Shown here: positions 55,001-64,000 of the stretch, in pieces
How the letters are laid out: each line of letters opens with the position of its first letter
Numbering within the stretch: position 1 is the first letter of the stretch
Origin: DASYQD01 sp963846495
GTDB taxonomy: Bacteria > Acidobacteriota > Thermoanaerobaculia > Multivoradales > JAIOJS01
Assembly: GCA_963846495.1 (NCBI GenBank)
Contig: CAWJWP010000033.1
Location: forward strand, 248,001 to 312,000
Reading direction: 5' to 3'
DNA: 64,000 bases
The notes under the pieces: generated by a model
Databases searched by the model: none
The model's input: the letters and a program-made list of their open reading frames with translations, nothing else
Told to the model about the DNA's origin: nothing
Program-made: the position numbers and the translations under genes

Positions 55001-57309
55001 ACGCTGTCGGCGCCGCGGCAGTCGAGCGTCCCCGACGGGGCGCAGGGACCGGTGCTCGTGCTGGCGGTGGTGTCGATCGTCGTGAAGTAGTTGAGCAGGT
55101 TCATGGCCGCCACCTGGATGGCGCCGCCCACCGCCGGCGCCGTCGCCGGCCGCAGGTTGGTGGCGGTGAAGGCGACCGGCGTCGCGGCGGCCGGACGGAT
55201 GCGCCAAGTGTTGGCGCCGGTGCCCGGGAAGTCCCAGTCGAGGACGCCGGTGAGGCCGTTGACGAGGTCGCCGCCGCGGAAGAAGTCGGTGCCCTGCGTG
55301 CCGATCGAGAAGCCGCCGTTGGCGCGCGGGTGGTAGACGAACTGGCTGCCGTCCGGCGGGCCGCCGAAGGCGGGCAGGAAGGCGTTCTGCCGGTTGTTGT
55401 CGTCGTCGACGATCACCTCGCGGCGCGACAGGTTGTCGGCGTGCGCCGCGTTGCCGGCGACGCTGGGCGCCGACTGCTCGGTGAACTGGCGCGGGCGGCC
55501 GCCCTCGTAGAGGAGGAAGTGGCCGAAGCGCGCCATCTCGAAGTACTCCGACACCGACAGGCTGTCGACGAAGGTGACGAGCATCCCTTCCATCGTCTCG
55601 TAGAAGTCGTTGACGACTCCCACCACCGGCAGGTCGATCGACGCCGGCGTCACCTGCCCCAGGTTGTTGCCGGGGTCGGTGACGACGACCGAGGGCGCCG
55701 TGCTGGCGGTGATCTCGGTCTTGTTGAAGAACTCGGAGACGCTGCCGGTGACGCGCACGCGCTGCCCCTCCACCACCGGCGTGGGGCAGGTGTTGCAGAA
55801 GATGAAGATGCCTTCCGAGGTGTTGCTGAAGCCGTCCTCGTCGACGGTCTCCTCCTGGAGGAAGAAGCCGCGCAGCTGGCTCGCCGGCTGGAAGGTGGCG
55901 ATGACGATGCCCTCGACGGTCACCGTGGCGCCCGGCATCGGCGTGGCCGAGCCGGAGCCCTGCACCTGGTGGATCCTGGTGATGTCGTCGTTGACGATCG
56001 TGCCCTGCCCCTGGCCATCGAGGACCTGGACGTTGGCCGGCGAGACGTTGGTGACGTTGACGAAGAAGGTCTCGTCGGGCTCGGGGACGACGTCGCCGTT
56101 GACGGTGACGTTGAAGGTGTAGGTGGCCGGGAAGGTGACGGTCTGCCCGGTGAGCGACTGCGCGACGTAGTCGTTGTCCTCGGTGGCCGGGTTGTCGTCC
56201 TGCGCCGTGCCGTCGGCAGTGGCGATGTCGAAGGTCACCGTGCCGCAGCCGGCCTGGCTGAGGCTGACGGTGAAGGCGAAGGTCGTGGTGCCCGCGTTGG
56301 TCTCGTTCTGGCTGACGTCGTTGATGCTGAGGGTCGCGCAGGCGTCGTCGTTCTGGATCGTGCCCTGACCCTGACCGTCAGTGACGTTGGCTCCCGTCAC
56401 GGCGGTGACGTTGACGAAGAAGGTCTCGTTGGGCTCGAACACCACGTCGCCGTTGACGGTGACGTTGAAGGCGAAGCTGCTGTTGCCGGCTGCGATCGTC
56501 TGACCGGTGAGCGACTGACCGACGTAGTCGTTGTCCTCGGCGACCGGATTGTCGTCCTGCGCCGTGCCGTCCGCGGTCGTGATGTCGAAGGTGACGCCGC
56601 CCGGACCCGCGGGTGCCGAGAGGCTGACGGTGAAGGTAAAGGTGGTGGTACCGGCGTTGGTCTCGTTCTGGGAGACGTCGTTGATGGTGAGGTTGGGCAG
56701 CACGGGAGGCGCCACGCAGCCGGTGGTGGCGGACGAGTTCGTCACGCCCGGGGTGATGCAGCGGATCGTGAGGTCGACCGAGTTGTTGTTGGTGTCGGCG
56801 CCGTCAGGGAGGCGCGAGAGACCGATGAAGGCGACTGTGTTGGAGTCCGCTCCCGTCACGCCGGTGGAAGTCCCGGTCGTCTCGGTGTAAGGGGCCTGGC
56901 TGTTGCCCTCGTAAGACACAGCATCCACCAAGACGCCTGCGTTCCGAAGCCCGATGGCATCGGGGCTACCGTTCTGGATCAGGTCGGTATCCGGAGTGAT
57001 GTCCAGATCGCAATTGGGGACGTTGGCGGCATTGCCGCAGATGACGTAGTAGTCGCCGGCAGCGAGATTCACGGCCGGCAGGTTGACGGTGACGTAGATC
57101 GCACCGGCCCCAGCGGCATTCCACAGCTCGACCGTGTAGGGGTCGATGTTCACCACGCCGGCGCTGGTGTTCTTGAGCTCCAGGTACTCGGCGCCGTCGG
57201 TGCCGATCTGGTCGTAGTCGATCTCGTTGATCACCAGCTGGGCGGAGGCGGGGCCAGCCAGCAAGGCGAGCCCGGCGAGGAGGACGAGCAGGACGAGGCT
57301 GCGGCGCAT
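52048..57309 (-). CDS. ExeM-like secreted nuclease with LTD, Calx-beta and DUF11 repeats, broken
   Basis: About 1750 aa reconstructed. Signal peptide (VLLVLLAGLALLAGPASAQ), lamin-tail domain (LVINEIDYDQIGTDGAEYLE), two Calx-beta repeats (INDVSQNETNAGTTTFTFTV), an OB-like ExeM domain (TVTVEGIVIATFQPASQLRG), then an endonuclease/exonuclease/phosphatase domain (IQVAAMNLLNYF, FGLVELEN, FTVIANHFKSKG, VVLLGDFNSYGMEDP, DHDPVLLGL). Five DUF11-type repeats follow, four near-identical, each with conserved cysteines. The end IPVLDWRGLLLLAALLGAAG plus RR is an IPTL-like sorting signal. Frameshifts lie near 54865, 53735 and 53405. An in-frame TAG sits at 54321-54323 between FAS and SLFPRVTG. It probably degrades extracellular DNA at the cell surface. 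Confidence 0.82.
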
Positions 57310-57441
57310 GAGGTCGCTCCTTCGGAGACGAAGTGTCGGCTGGCTGAGGGCGAAGGCGTGGGGAGTTTACCGCCCGCGGCGCGCCTTTCAAGGTGACGAC
57401 GCCATCGCCGCGCGCCGCCCGAGCGCCTTCAATGATTTGAC

Positions 57442-57465
57442 TCCTCCCCCACCCCTCGGGGAGGA
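57442..57465 (+). repeat. hairpin over the ribosome site of the ATP-grasp gene
   Basis: TCCTCCCC (57442-57449) and GGGGAGGA (57458-57465) are perfect 8-bp arms across an 8-nt loop. The 3' arm contains the only Shine-Dalgarno-like sequence (GGGGAGG) before ATG 57479, so the fold would hide it. Confidence 0.4.
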
Positions 57466-57478
57466 TGCCCGCCACCGC

Positions 57479-58708
57479 ATGCCCAAGCACGTCGCCCTCG
57501 TCGGCGCCGACCTCTTCTCGGCCTACCACGACCTCGCTCGCGGCTTGAAGCAGGTCGGCGCGCTGGTCACCGGCATCGGGCCGACGACGTCGGCGGCGGC
57601 GCTGCCGGCCGGCTTGAAGCCCTGGCTCGACGCCTGGGAGCCGCTCTCGAACCTGCTCGACCCGGCGAGCATCCTCGACGCGGCGCGCCGCGCCGGCCGC
57701 CGTCGCTCGCTCGACCGGCTCGAGACCGGCGACGAGAACCTGGTGGTGCCCACCGCCGAGGCGCGCGCCGCCCTCGGGCTGCCGGGGCTCTCGGTGCGGA
57801 CCGCCCTCCTCTGCCGCGACAAGCCGGCGATGAAGGAAGCGTTGCGCGCGGCCGGGCTGCCCTGCGCCGAGTCGACCGCGGCCTCTTCGCTCGGCGAGCT
57901 CGAGGCCTTCGCCGAGCGCGTCGGCTACCCGCTGGCGCTCAAGCCGCGCGCGGGGCTCGGCGGCATCGGTGCGCGCCGCGTCGACGGGCGCGCGGAGCTC
58001 CACGCGGCGGCGCGCGCGCTCGGCGTCGGCGCCGGCCGCTCGGTCGCCGTCGAGGAGTGGATCGAGGGGCACGAAGGCTTCTACGACACCGTGGCGATCG
58101 GCGGCCAGCCGGCGCACGAGTTCATCGCCCACTACTACCCGCCGGTGCTCCCCGCGCTCGCCGACCGCAGCCTTTCGCCGCAGATCGCGTCGACGAATCG
58201 CGTCGAGGTGGCGAGCTACGGCGAGCTGCGCGAGATCGGCCGCAAGGTCATCGCGGCGCTCGGCATCGACACCGCGGCGACGCACATGGAGTGGTTCTTC
58301 GGCCCCAAGGGCCTCAAGGTGTCGGAGATCGGCGCCCGCCCGGCCGGCGAGCGCATCTGGGACCTCTATTGCGTCGGCAACGACATGGACCTCTGGCGCG
58401 AATGGGCGATGGCGATCGTCCACGGCCGCGCCGGCTCCCGCCCCAGCCGCCGCCTGGCGACCGGCTCGGTGCAAGTGCGCCCCGACCGCGACGGCCGCAT
58501 CGCCCGCTACGAAGGCCTGCACGAAGTGCTCGCGGCCGTGAAGCCCTACGCCTGGCAGCACCGCCTGCCGAAGGTCGGCACCCCCACCGACCCGATCTAC
58601 AAGGGCTACCTCAACAACGTCTGGTTCCGCCTCCGCCACCCCGACTACGACGAGCTGCGCAAGCTGATGGATTTCATCGGCACGCAGCTCAAGGTAAGGG
58701 CGGCGTAG
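57479..58708 (+). CDS. ATP-grasp enzyme
   Basis: 409 aa from ATG 57479. ATP-grasp features: KHVALVGADLFSAYHDLARG, LLCRDKPAMKEALRAAGLPC, VGYPLALKPRAGLGGIGARR with the nucleotide-binding Lys and glycine loop, VAVEEWIEGHEGFYDTVAIG, THMEWFFGPKGLKVSEIGAR. Members ligate carboxylates to amines or thiols through acyl phosphate. The substrate is unknown. It is only distantly related to the two ATP-grasp genes at 61-64 kb. A hairpin covers the probable ribosome site. Confidence 0.8.
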   Translation: MPKHVALVGADLFSAYHDLARGLKQVGALVTGIGPTTSAAALPAGLKPWLDAWEPLSNLLDPASILDAARRAGRRRSLDRLETGDENLVVPTAEARAALGLPGLSVRTALLCRDKPAMKEALRAAGLPCAESTAASSLGELEAFAERVGYPLALKPRAGLGGIGARRVDGRAELHAAARALGVGAGRSVAVEEWIEGHEGFYDTVAIGGQPAHEFIAHYYPPVLPALADRSLSPQIASTNRVEVASYGELREIGRKVIAALGIDTAATHMEWFFGPKGLKVSEIGARPAGERIWDLYCVGNDMDLWREWAMAIVHGRAGSRPSRRLATGSVQVRPDRDGRIARYEGLHEVLAAVKPYAWQHRLPKVGTPTDPIYKGYLNNVWFRLRHPDYDELRKLMDFIGTQLKVRAA

Positions 58709-58776
58709 GCCCGAGCGAGAAACAAGAACTGGCGACGGTGTAGGCCGACGCCGTTGAGACGGGCATACTGGCGCTG

Positions 58777-59355
58777 GTGAACCTGGCGCATCGGCACCTG
58801 ACGTTCTTCCGCAAGCCTCCGCGTTCGTACGGCGCAGACCTCAAGCCCGTCGGCGAGGTCGTCTCGGAGCGCGTGTGGCGGGCGATGATCGACTCCTCCG
58901 CGCTGCTCCACCAGCTGGGCATCCGTCACATCCTCGTCGGAGGATTGGCGGTGGGCGCCCACGGTTACCCGCGCGTCACGAAAAGCGTCGACTTTCTCGT
59001 CGATGACTCAGCCTGGACACAGATCGAGGGTGGTCTGGTGGTGATGCGGGCCGGCCTGCCCGTGCAGGCTCACGGCGTCGCCGTCGATGCGCTGTCGATC
59101 GGCGACGACGAGCACCACTTGCTCGCCGCTCTCGACGCTGCGGAGCTCTCCGAAGGCGTGCCGGTCGCCCCCGTGGAAGCGCTCGTTTACACCAAGCTGG
59201 TCTCGCGCCGTTCGAAGGACCTGCAGGACGTAGTCGAGCTGGTGCGCGCTGGCCTGGACGTCGACAAGGTACGGGGCTATCTCGAACGCCACGCTGGGGC
59301 GCTGCGCTCGAGGTTCGAGCAAGCCGTCGAGATCGCCGAGCGCGAAGAAGAGTGA
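58777..59355 (+). CDS. nucleotidyltransferase-fold protein (AbiEii/DUF6036-like)
   Basis: 192 aa from GTG 58777. Core IRHILVGGLAVGAHGYPRVT and KSVDFLVDDS resembles the GG..DxD-type nucleotidyltransferase fold of AbiEii toxins and DUF6036, although the usual T(x)DID reads SVDFLV. VEALVYTKLVSRRSKDLQDV and VELVRAGLDVDKVRGYL follow, as in these families. Such proteins are often toxins or effectors in defence loci. No antitoxin-like gene is next to it, only the ATP-grasp gene upstream. Confidence 0.65.
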   Translation: MNLAHRHLTFFRKPPRSYGADLKPVGEVVSERVWRAMIDSSALLHQLGIRHILVGGLAVGAHGYPRVTKSVDFLVDDSAWTQIEGGLVVMRAGLPVQAHGVAVDALSIGDDEHHLLAALDAAELSEGVPVAPVEALVYTKLVSRRSKDLQDVVELVRAGLDVDKVRGYLERHAGALRSRFEQAVEIAEREEE

Positions 59356-59427
59356 CTCCCGTGCGGGCGGCCTAGGCTCGGCCGAGCGCCGGCGCCGTCA
59401 GGGGCGCAGGCGCAGTCCCGACGGCGC

Positions 59428-61182
59428 TCAGGCGCGTCGTAACCACCAGGCGCCGAGGGCGGCAACGAGCGCGGCGAGCGCCAACAACCCGCGTCCATCC
59501 ACCGCCGGGATCACCGAGACCGGCTGCTGGCCTTGCACCGTCGTGGTGGCCGTCGCCGTGGTCCCGCCGGAGCCCGAGTCGGGCGTCGAAGAGGTGATCG
59601 TCGCCGTGTTGCTCAGCACCGTGCCTCCCGGCACGTCACTTCCGACCTCCACCACCAACGTGAACACGGCGCTGCCAGGCGCGAAGGACGGGTTGCTGCA
59701 GCTCACCATGCCTCCCGACCCCACCGCCGGTGTGGAGCACGTCCAGCCGGCCGGCTCCGCGAGCGAGACGAAGGTGGTCCCCGCCGGTAACGTGTCGGAG
59801 ATCGTCGCGTCGGCGGCGGGATCGGGACCGGCGTTGGTCGCCGTGATCGTGTAGGTCAGGTTGCTCCCCGCGAAGACCGGATCCGGAGAGTCCGTCTTCG
59901 TTACGGAGTAATCGGCCTGCGGGCCCTGCACCGTCGTCGTGGCGGTCGCCGAAGTGTCGCCTGGGCCCGAGTCGGGCTTCGGAGAGCTGATCGTCGCCGT
60001 GTTGCTGATCACCGTGCCTCCCGGCACAGTGCTCCCGACCTGCACGACCAGCGTGAACACGGCGCTGCCGGGCGCAAAGGATGGGTTGGTGCAGCTCACC
60101 GTGCCCCCCGCGCCCACCGCGGGTGAGGAGCACGTCCAGCCGGCCGGCTCCGCGAGCGAGACGAAGGTCGTCTCCGCCGGCAACGTGTCGGACACCGTCG
60201 CATCGGTGACGGGATCGGGGCCGCTGTTGCTCGCCGTGATCGTGTAGGTCAAGTTGTTTCCAGGCTCGACCGGATCGGGAGAGTCGGTCTTCGTTATGGA
60301 GTAATCGGCAAGGCCCCCGACGGTGTTCTTGGCCGTGGTGCTCGCGGGCTCGCTGGCATTGCCTGCCGTGACGACGACCGCGTTGAGCAGGAGGGTGCCG
60401 GTGGGCGTGCCGGCATTCACGTTGACCGTGAGCGTGAACACTTCGCTGCCGACGGCGAGCGAAGCGGCGGTGCAGGTAACCGCATCGCCGGGCACGGCAG
60501 GGGGCGTACAGGACCAGCCCGCGGGCGCGGAGATCGACACGAACGTCGTCTCCGGAGGCAGATTGTCGACGAGGCTGACGCTGGTGGCCGGGTCGGGACC
60601 GCTGTTGGTGACGGTGATCGTGTAGACCAGGTCGCTCCCCGCCGGCACCGGATTTGGGGCTCCGCTCTTGGCGACCGACAGGGTCGAGCTGGGGGGCGGC
60701 AGACCCACGGTCGTCGTGGCGGTGGCGCTGTCGTTCGGCGGATTCGGGTCCGGCGTCTCCGAGCTGACCGAGGCCGTGTTGGAGATCACCGTGCCCAGTG
60801 AAACGCCCGAGCCAACTTCCACCACCAGCGTGAAGAACGACGCACCGACCGGCAGAGTGGCGATCGAACAGGAGATCGCGCCGCCCGATCCGACCGGCGG
60901 CGTGCTGCAGCTCCAAGCCGGGTCGAAGCTCAACGAGGTGAACGTGACTTCGGCCGGCAGCGTGTCGTCGAGCGACACCGAGAGGGCGTCGTCGGGACCG
61001 TTGTTGAGCACCGTGATGGTGTAGGTGAGGGTGCCTCCCGGCGGCACCGGATCGGGCGAGTCGTCCTTGCCCACGAACAGGTCGGCCTCCTGACCGGCCG
61101 CGGGCACCGCGGCGAACACGAAGACTGCGCTGAGCACGAAGGCCGCGGCGACGAAGAACGAGAGGGCATGACGTTGGTGCAT
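59428..61182 (-). CDS. DUF11 repeat surface protein with IPTL-like C-terminus
   Basis: 584 aa from ATG 61182, with GGAGA upstream. Signal peptide (FFVAAAFVLSAVFVFAAVPA), then four DUF11 repeats of about 125 aa, each starting like SITKTDSPDPVEPGNNLTYT and holding Cys pairs in AGWTCSSPAVGAGGTVSCTN. The C-terminus VIPAVDGRGLLALAALVAAL followed by GAWWLRRA is a hydrophobic helix plus basic cluster, matching IPTL-CTERM-like sorting signals that are probably processed by an exosortase-like enzyme. An extracellular, perhaps adhesive role is inferred. The gene is intact, unlike the large nuclease with the same repeats. Confidence 0.85.
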   Translation of the reverse strand: MHQRHALSFFVAAAFVLSAVFVFAAVPAAGQEADLFVGKDDSPDPVPPGGTLTYTITVLNNGPDDALSVSLDDTLPAEVTFTSLSFDPAWSCSTPPVGSGGAISCSIATLPVGASFFTLVVEVGSGVSLGTVISNTASVSSETPDPNPPNDSATATTTVGLPPPSSTLSVAKSGAPNPVPAGSDLVYTITVTNSGPDPATSVSLVDNLPPETTFVSISAPAGWSCTPPAVPGDAVTCTAASLAVGSEVFTLTVNVNAGTPTGTLLLNAVVVTAGNASEPASTTAKNTVGGLADYSITKTDSPDPVEPGNNLTYTITASNSGPDPVTDATVSDTLPAETTFVSLAEPAGWTCSSPAVGAGGTVSCTNPSFAPGSAVFTLVVQVGSTVPGGTVISNTATISSPKPDSGPGDTSATATTTVQGPQADYSVTKTDSPDPVFAGSNLTYTITATNAGPDPAADATISDTLPAGTTFVSLAEPAGWTCSTPAVGSGGMVSCSNPSFAPGSAVFTLVVEVGSDVPGGTVLSNTATITSSTPDSGSGGTTATATTTVQGQQPVSVIPAVDGRGLLALAALVAALGAWWLRRA

Positions 61183-61354
61183 CGCTTCTCCACGGCGTTT
61201 GGGGCGCCTTGCGACTTCCGTCCGGAGAGGACGGAAACGCCTACATCGTATCGTCAGGCGCGGTTCCGCCTCCGCCACGCTACGGCTGCTCGAGGAATAG
61301 GGCCGGCAAGAGCGATGCGACAGCCGACGCTCGCGACGCGGGTTGCGGCCGTCG

Positions 61355-62599
61355 CTACTCGTAGCGGAGCAGCTCGCGAGCGCGACGGCCGTCGCGGGCC
61401 AGTTGCTCGGGGTCGTCGCTGACGAAGTAGATCTCCCACGCGCGGGTGTCGAGGTCGATCGTCTGCGGCGCGCCGGTGCCCACCGGGCGCACCATGCCGA
61501 CCTCGAAGAACGACGGCAGTGCCTTCACTTCTTCGAGACCGCGAACGGTGCGGATGCGCGGGACCGCCTGCTGCTGCACGCCGAGCACGACCTTCGCTCG
61601 CCAGCGGTCGTAGCGCGCGTAGTCGACGTCGCCGCGGCGGGCAGGCAGCTCACCCAGGTAGTGACAGGCGGCGAGCTCGAGGAGGCTGCGGCCGTGCAGC
61701 GCGCTCGCCAGCACCGGCAGGTTGCCGCCGGCGAGGCGGGCGCCGATCTCGATGATGCACGGGCCCTGCGCGTCGACCTTGACCTCGAGGTGGATGGGCG
61801 CGCGGCGCAGGCGCATCGCCTCGACGACGCGGGCCGCGTAGTCGGCGAGCTGCACGAAGCGGGCGTCGCTGGCGCCGACCGAGGTGGTCTCGAAGTACAA
61901 GTTGTCGAAGCCGTGGCTCGGCCGGCGGTCGTAGACCCACACGTCGGTGACTAGGAGGTCGCCGGCGCGGTCGACCTGGCCGTTGACGCAGAACTCGATG
62001 CCGCCGACGAACTCTTCGAGCAGCACCTCGCCGGCGCCGCTCTGCATCACCTGCTGGCAGCGGCGCAGCAGGTCGGAGTCGTGACGGGCGAAGAAAACGT
62101 GCTCCGAGCCGGCGCCGCCGGTGGGCTTGACGACGATCGGCCAAGTCCCGACTCGTCGCTGAAAGGCGCGCGCGTCGTCGGCGTCGCGCACCACCGCGCC
62201 CTGGTTGACGCGCACTGCTCCCGTGCGGCGTAGGTGCTCCTTCATCAGCGCCTTGTTGCGGCAGCGCTCGATGACCTGCCGCGAGTTCCAGCCGAGGCCG
62301 AGCTCCTCGCCGAGCGCCGCGCCGAGCACGACGCTCTCCTCGTCCCACGAGACGACGCCGAGCAGCTCGGGCCAGCGGGCGCGGATCTCGGCGGCGAGCA
62401 CGGCGATGCTCGGCGCCGCCGGCGCGAGATAGGTGTCGAGCACATTCTCGCCCACCTGCTTGCTCCACTTCCCCTGCCAGAGCGCGAGCCGCGCGTGGCT
62501 GCTGAACACGGCGACGGCGCCCTGCTTCAGCTGCCGCGCCACGAACGGCATCATCTCCGCCGGATAGCGGCCGACCGGGTCGACGATCAGGTAGGCCAT
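61355..62599 (-). CDS. ATP-grasp ligase, paralog A
   Basis: 414 aa. MAYLIVDPVGRYPAEMMPFV is the pre-ATP-grasp part. The catalytic region has NKALMKEHLRRTGAVRVNQG, WPIVVKPTGGAGSEHVFFAR, GEVLLEEFVGGIEFCVNGQV, HLEVKVDAQGPCIIEIGARL with the metal-binding Glu, then AGGNLPVLASALHGRSLLEL. The neighbour at 62630 has the same motifs in the same order, so the two arose by tandem duplication. Product unknown; such enzymes make peptide-like bonds in small-molecule pathways. 30 bp separate them. Confidence 0.85.
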   Translation of the reverse strand: MAYLIVDPVGRYPAEMMPFVARQLKQGAVAVFSSHARLALWQGKWSKQVGENVLDTYLAPAAPSIAVLAAEIRARWPELLGVVSWDEESVVLGAALGEELGLGWNSRQVIERCRNKALMKEHLRRTGAVRVNQGAVVRDADDARAFQRRVGTWPIVVKPTGGAGSEHVFFARHDSDLLRRCQQVMQSGAGEVLLEEFVGGIEFCVNGQVDRAGDLLVTDVWVYDRRPSHGFDNLYFETTSVGASDARFVQLADYAARVVEAMRLRRAPIHLEVKVDAQGPCIIEIGARLAGGNLPVLASALHGRSLLELAACHYLGELPARRGDVDYARYDRWRAKVVLGVQQQAVPRIRTVRGLEEVKALPSFFEVGMVRPVGTGAPQTIDLDTRAWEIYFVSDDPEQLARDGRRARELLRYE

Positions 62600-62629
62600 G
62601 CGCTCGTTACGATCCGTGCGCGGGAAGGT

Positions 62630-63889
62630 TCACTCGTACCGCAGCAGTCGACGAGCCGCCTCGGCGTCGTGCGCCAATTGCTCGGCGTCGGCGTGGAGCA
62701 GATAGACCTCGTACGCCTTCGTTCGCAGGTCGACGGTCTGCGGCAGCGGCATGCCGGGACGGCGTAGCAGGCCGGTGCCGACGAAGGACGGCAGCGCTTC
62801 GACTTCTTCGAGACCGTGGAGGGCGCGCACCGCCGGCAACGCCACCGGCTGGATGCCGGAAAGGATGCGCGCCGAGTAGCGGTCGTAGCGCTCGTAGTCG
62901 ACGTCGCGCGACGTCAGCGGCAGCTCGTCGAGGTAGTGGACGGCCGCGAGCTCGAAGAGGCTGCGGCCGTGGAGCATCGAGGCGAGCATCGGCTGGTTGC
63001 CGCCGGGCAGCCGCGCGCCCACCTCGATGAGGCACGGGCCGCGCTCGTCGACCTTCACCTCCATGTGCACCGGCGCGCGCACCAGCTCGAGCGCCGCGAT
63101 GACGGCGGAGGCGTACTTGGCGAGCTCCCAGAAGAGCGGCGCCGTCGTCGAGACCTTGATCGTCTCGTAGTAGAGGTTGGGGATGCCGTGGCTCTCGCGG
63201 CGGTCGTAGAGCCAGACGTCGGTGATCAGGAAGTTGCCGTGGCGGTCGACCATGCCGTTGACCGCCAGCTCGCGGCCGCCGATGTATTCCTCGAGCAGCA
63301 CCTCGCCGGCGCCGCTCTCGAGCACCTCCTGGCAACCGCGCAGCAGCTCGCCGCGCGACTCGGCGAAGGTGACGTGCGCCGAGCCGGCGCCGCCGGTGGG
63401 CTTGACCACGATCGGCCACGCGCCCACCTGCTCCTGGAACGCGATCGCCTCCTGCGCGTTGCGCACCACCGCGCCGGCGTTGATTCGTACCTCGGAGTGG
63501 CGGCGCAGGTGCTCCTTCATCACCCCCTTGTCGCGGCAGCGCTCGATGACGTGCCGCGGGTTCCAGCCCAGCTCGAGCCGCTCGGCGAGGTCGGCGCCGT
63601 AGAGGATGCTCATCTCGTCCCACGGCACGATGCCGACGAAGCCGTCGGGGAAGTCGGCGGCGAGCTGCGCGGCGACGTCAGCGATCGGCTCGCCGGCGAC
63701 CTCGTAGCTCGCCTGCACGTGCTCGCCCAGCCGGCGGTGCCAGCCGTGCCGCCACTGCCCGATGCGCGGCGGCGAGGTGAGCAACGCCACCCCCTGCAGG
63801 CCGAGGCGGCCGAGAAACTCGACCATCCGCCGCGCGTAGTCGTCGGTGGGGTCGAGGACGAGATAGGGAGCTTGCGGCAACGGGCGCAT
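62630..63889 (-). CDS. ATP-grasp ligase, paralog B
   Basis: 419 aa from ATG 63889 (MRPLPQAPYLVLDPTDDYAR), chosen because it aligns with the start of paralog A; ATG 63907 would add six residues. Motifs: DKGVMKEHLRRHSEVRINAG, WPIVVKPTGGAGSAHVTFAE, GEVLLEEYIGGRELAVNGMV, HMEVKVDERGPCLIEVGARL, PGGNQPMLASMLHGRSLFEL. Both paralogs also share a C-terminal block (LHGLEEVEALPSF, TKAYEVYLLHADAEQLAHDA). It probably acts in the same pathway as paralog A. Upstream is only a short GC-rich repeat. Confidence 0.85.
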   Translation of the reverse strand: MRPLPQAPYLVLDPTDDYARRMVEFLGRLGLQGVALLTSPPRIGQWRHGWHRRLGEHVQASYEVAGEPIADVAAQLAADFPDGFVGIVPWDEMSILYGADLAERLELGWNPRHVIERCRDKGVMKEHLRRHSEVRINAGAVVRNAQEAIAFQEQVGAWPIVVKPTGGAGSAHVTFAESRGELLRGCQEVLESGAGEVLLEEYIGGRELAVNGMVDRHGNFLITDVWLYDRRESHGIPNLYYETIKVSTTAPLFWELAKYASAVIAALELVRAPVHMEVKVDERGPCLIEVGARLPGGNQPMLASMLHGRSLFELAAVHYLDELPLTSRDVDYERYDRYSARILSGIQPVALPAVRALHGLEEVEALPSFVGTGLLRRPGMPLPQTVDLRTKAYEVYLLHADAEQLAHDAEAARRLLRYE

Positions 63890-63935
63890 CTTAGAGCCGA
63901 ACATCATGGTGACGCGGGTGCAGCTCGCTGGAGCT

Positions 63936-63965
63936 CGGACGGCGGGCGCGGAGCCCCGCCCTACG
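63936..63965. repeat. GC-rich short repeat at the window edge
   Basis: GGCGGGCGCGGAGCCCCGCC followed by CTACG is a small inverted repeat (GGCGG..CCGCC) of the type often dispersed in high-GC genomes. No gene is seen from 63908 to the end of the window. Confidence 0.35.
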
Positions 63966-64000
63966 CGGCGCATCGGCTCATACGCATTGTCGGCGTAGGG

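Overview
The window is very GC-rich, Gram-negative-type chromosomal DNA. It carries lipoproteins, an L,D-transpeptidase, Bat-type membrane proteins, a VWFA-related protein of the kind common in Acidobacteriota, a DUF4388 protein, DUF11 repeat proteins ending in IPTL-like C-terminal sorting signals, and a DUF1501/DUF1800 pair. This mix fits a soil or sediment bacterium, most likely Acidobacteriota (Thermoanaerobaculia-like). That placement is inference from gene content; there is no rRNA or other phylogenetic marker here.

Layout. 1-5.2 kb: three membrane proteins of a Bat/aerotolerance-like locus, two of them frameshifted. 5.3-16 kb: rhomboid protease, VWFA-related protein, GH15 glucoamylase, an orphan 65-aa peptide gene, a UbiE-type methyltransferase with exonuclease VII (xseB, xseA), a YhaM-like 3'-5' exoribonuclease, an FmdB zinc ribbon and a DUF4388 protein. 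16.1-17.4 kb: moeA. 17.4-20.6 kb: a two-gene Septu-like cassette, an HNH-AAA ATPase fusion followed by a free HNH nuclease. In the fusion the HNH motif has lost its catalytic His and Asn. 20.6-27 kb: an RNA-repair locus, with rtcR divergent from rsr (Ro60/TROVE), a noncoding Y-RNA-like region with a tRNA T-arm mimic, rtcB and rtcA. A sigma-54 promoter candidate and a dyad operator candidate sit in the rtcR-rsr gap. 27-33.7 kb: YpfJ-type metalloprotease, a selenocysteine tRNA followed by roughly 100-bp repeats, a DUF5666 lipoprotein, a YdcF protein, and DUF1501/DUF1800.

33.7-44.8 kb holds a compact set that looks biosynthetic: ABC exporter with an N-terminal HMA-like domain, QueC-like PP-loop enzyme, GNAT/CelD-like acyltransferase, two LOG-family proteins, a DegT aminotransferase, a MazG-like/glycosyltransferase fusion, a TIM-barrel sugar-isomerase-like protein and a NodU-type carbamoyltransferase. 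Together these suggest an exported, carbamoylated aminosugar- or nucleoside-like product. 44.8-52 kb: L,D-transpeptidase, an ECF-like sigma factor, a two-component NarL-type system, a small lipoprotein, a TauE/SafE permease and a geranylgeranyl-reductase-family flavoprotein. 52-64 kb: a very large ExeM-like secreted nuclease with DUF11 repeats, a second DUF11 protein, a nucleotidyltransferase-fold protein and three ATP-grasp ligases.

Single-base frameshifts recur between 0.3-11.8 kb and 46.3-54.9 kb, with one in-frame amber, but are absent from about 12 to 46 kb. They look like indel errors in the assembly or recent decay. Affected genes are annotated as single reconstructed genes.
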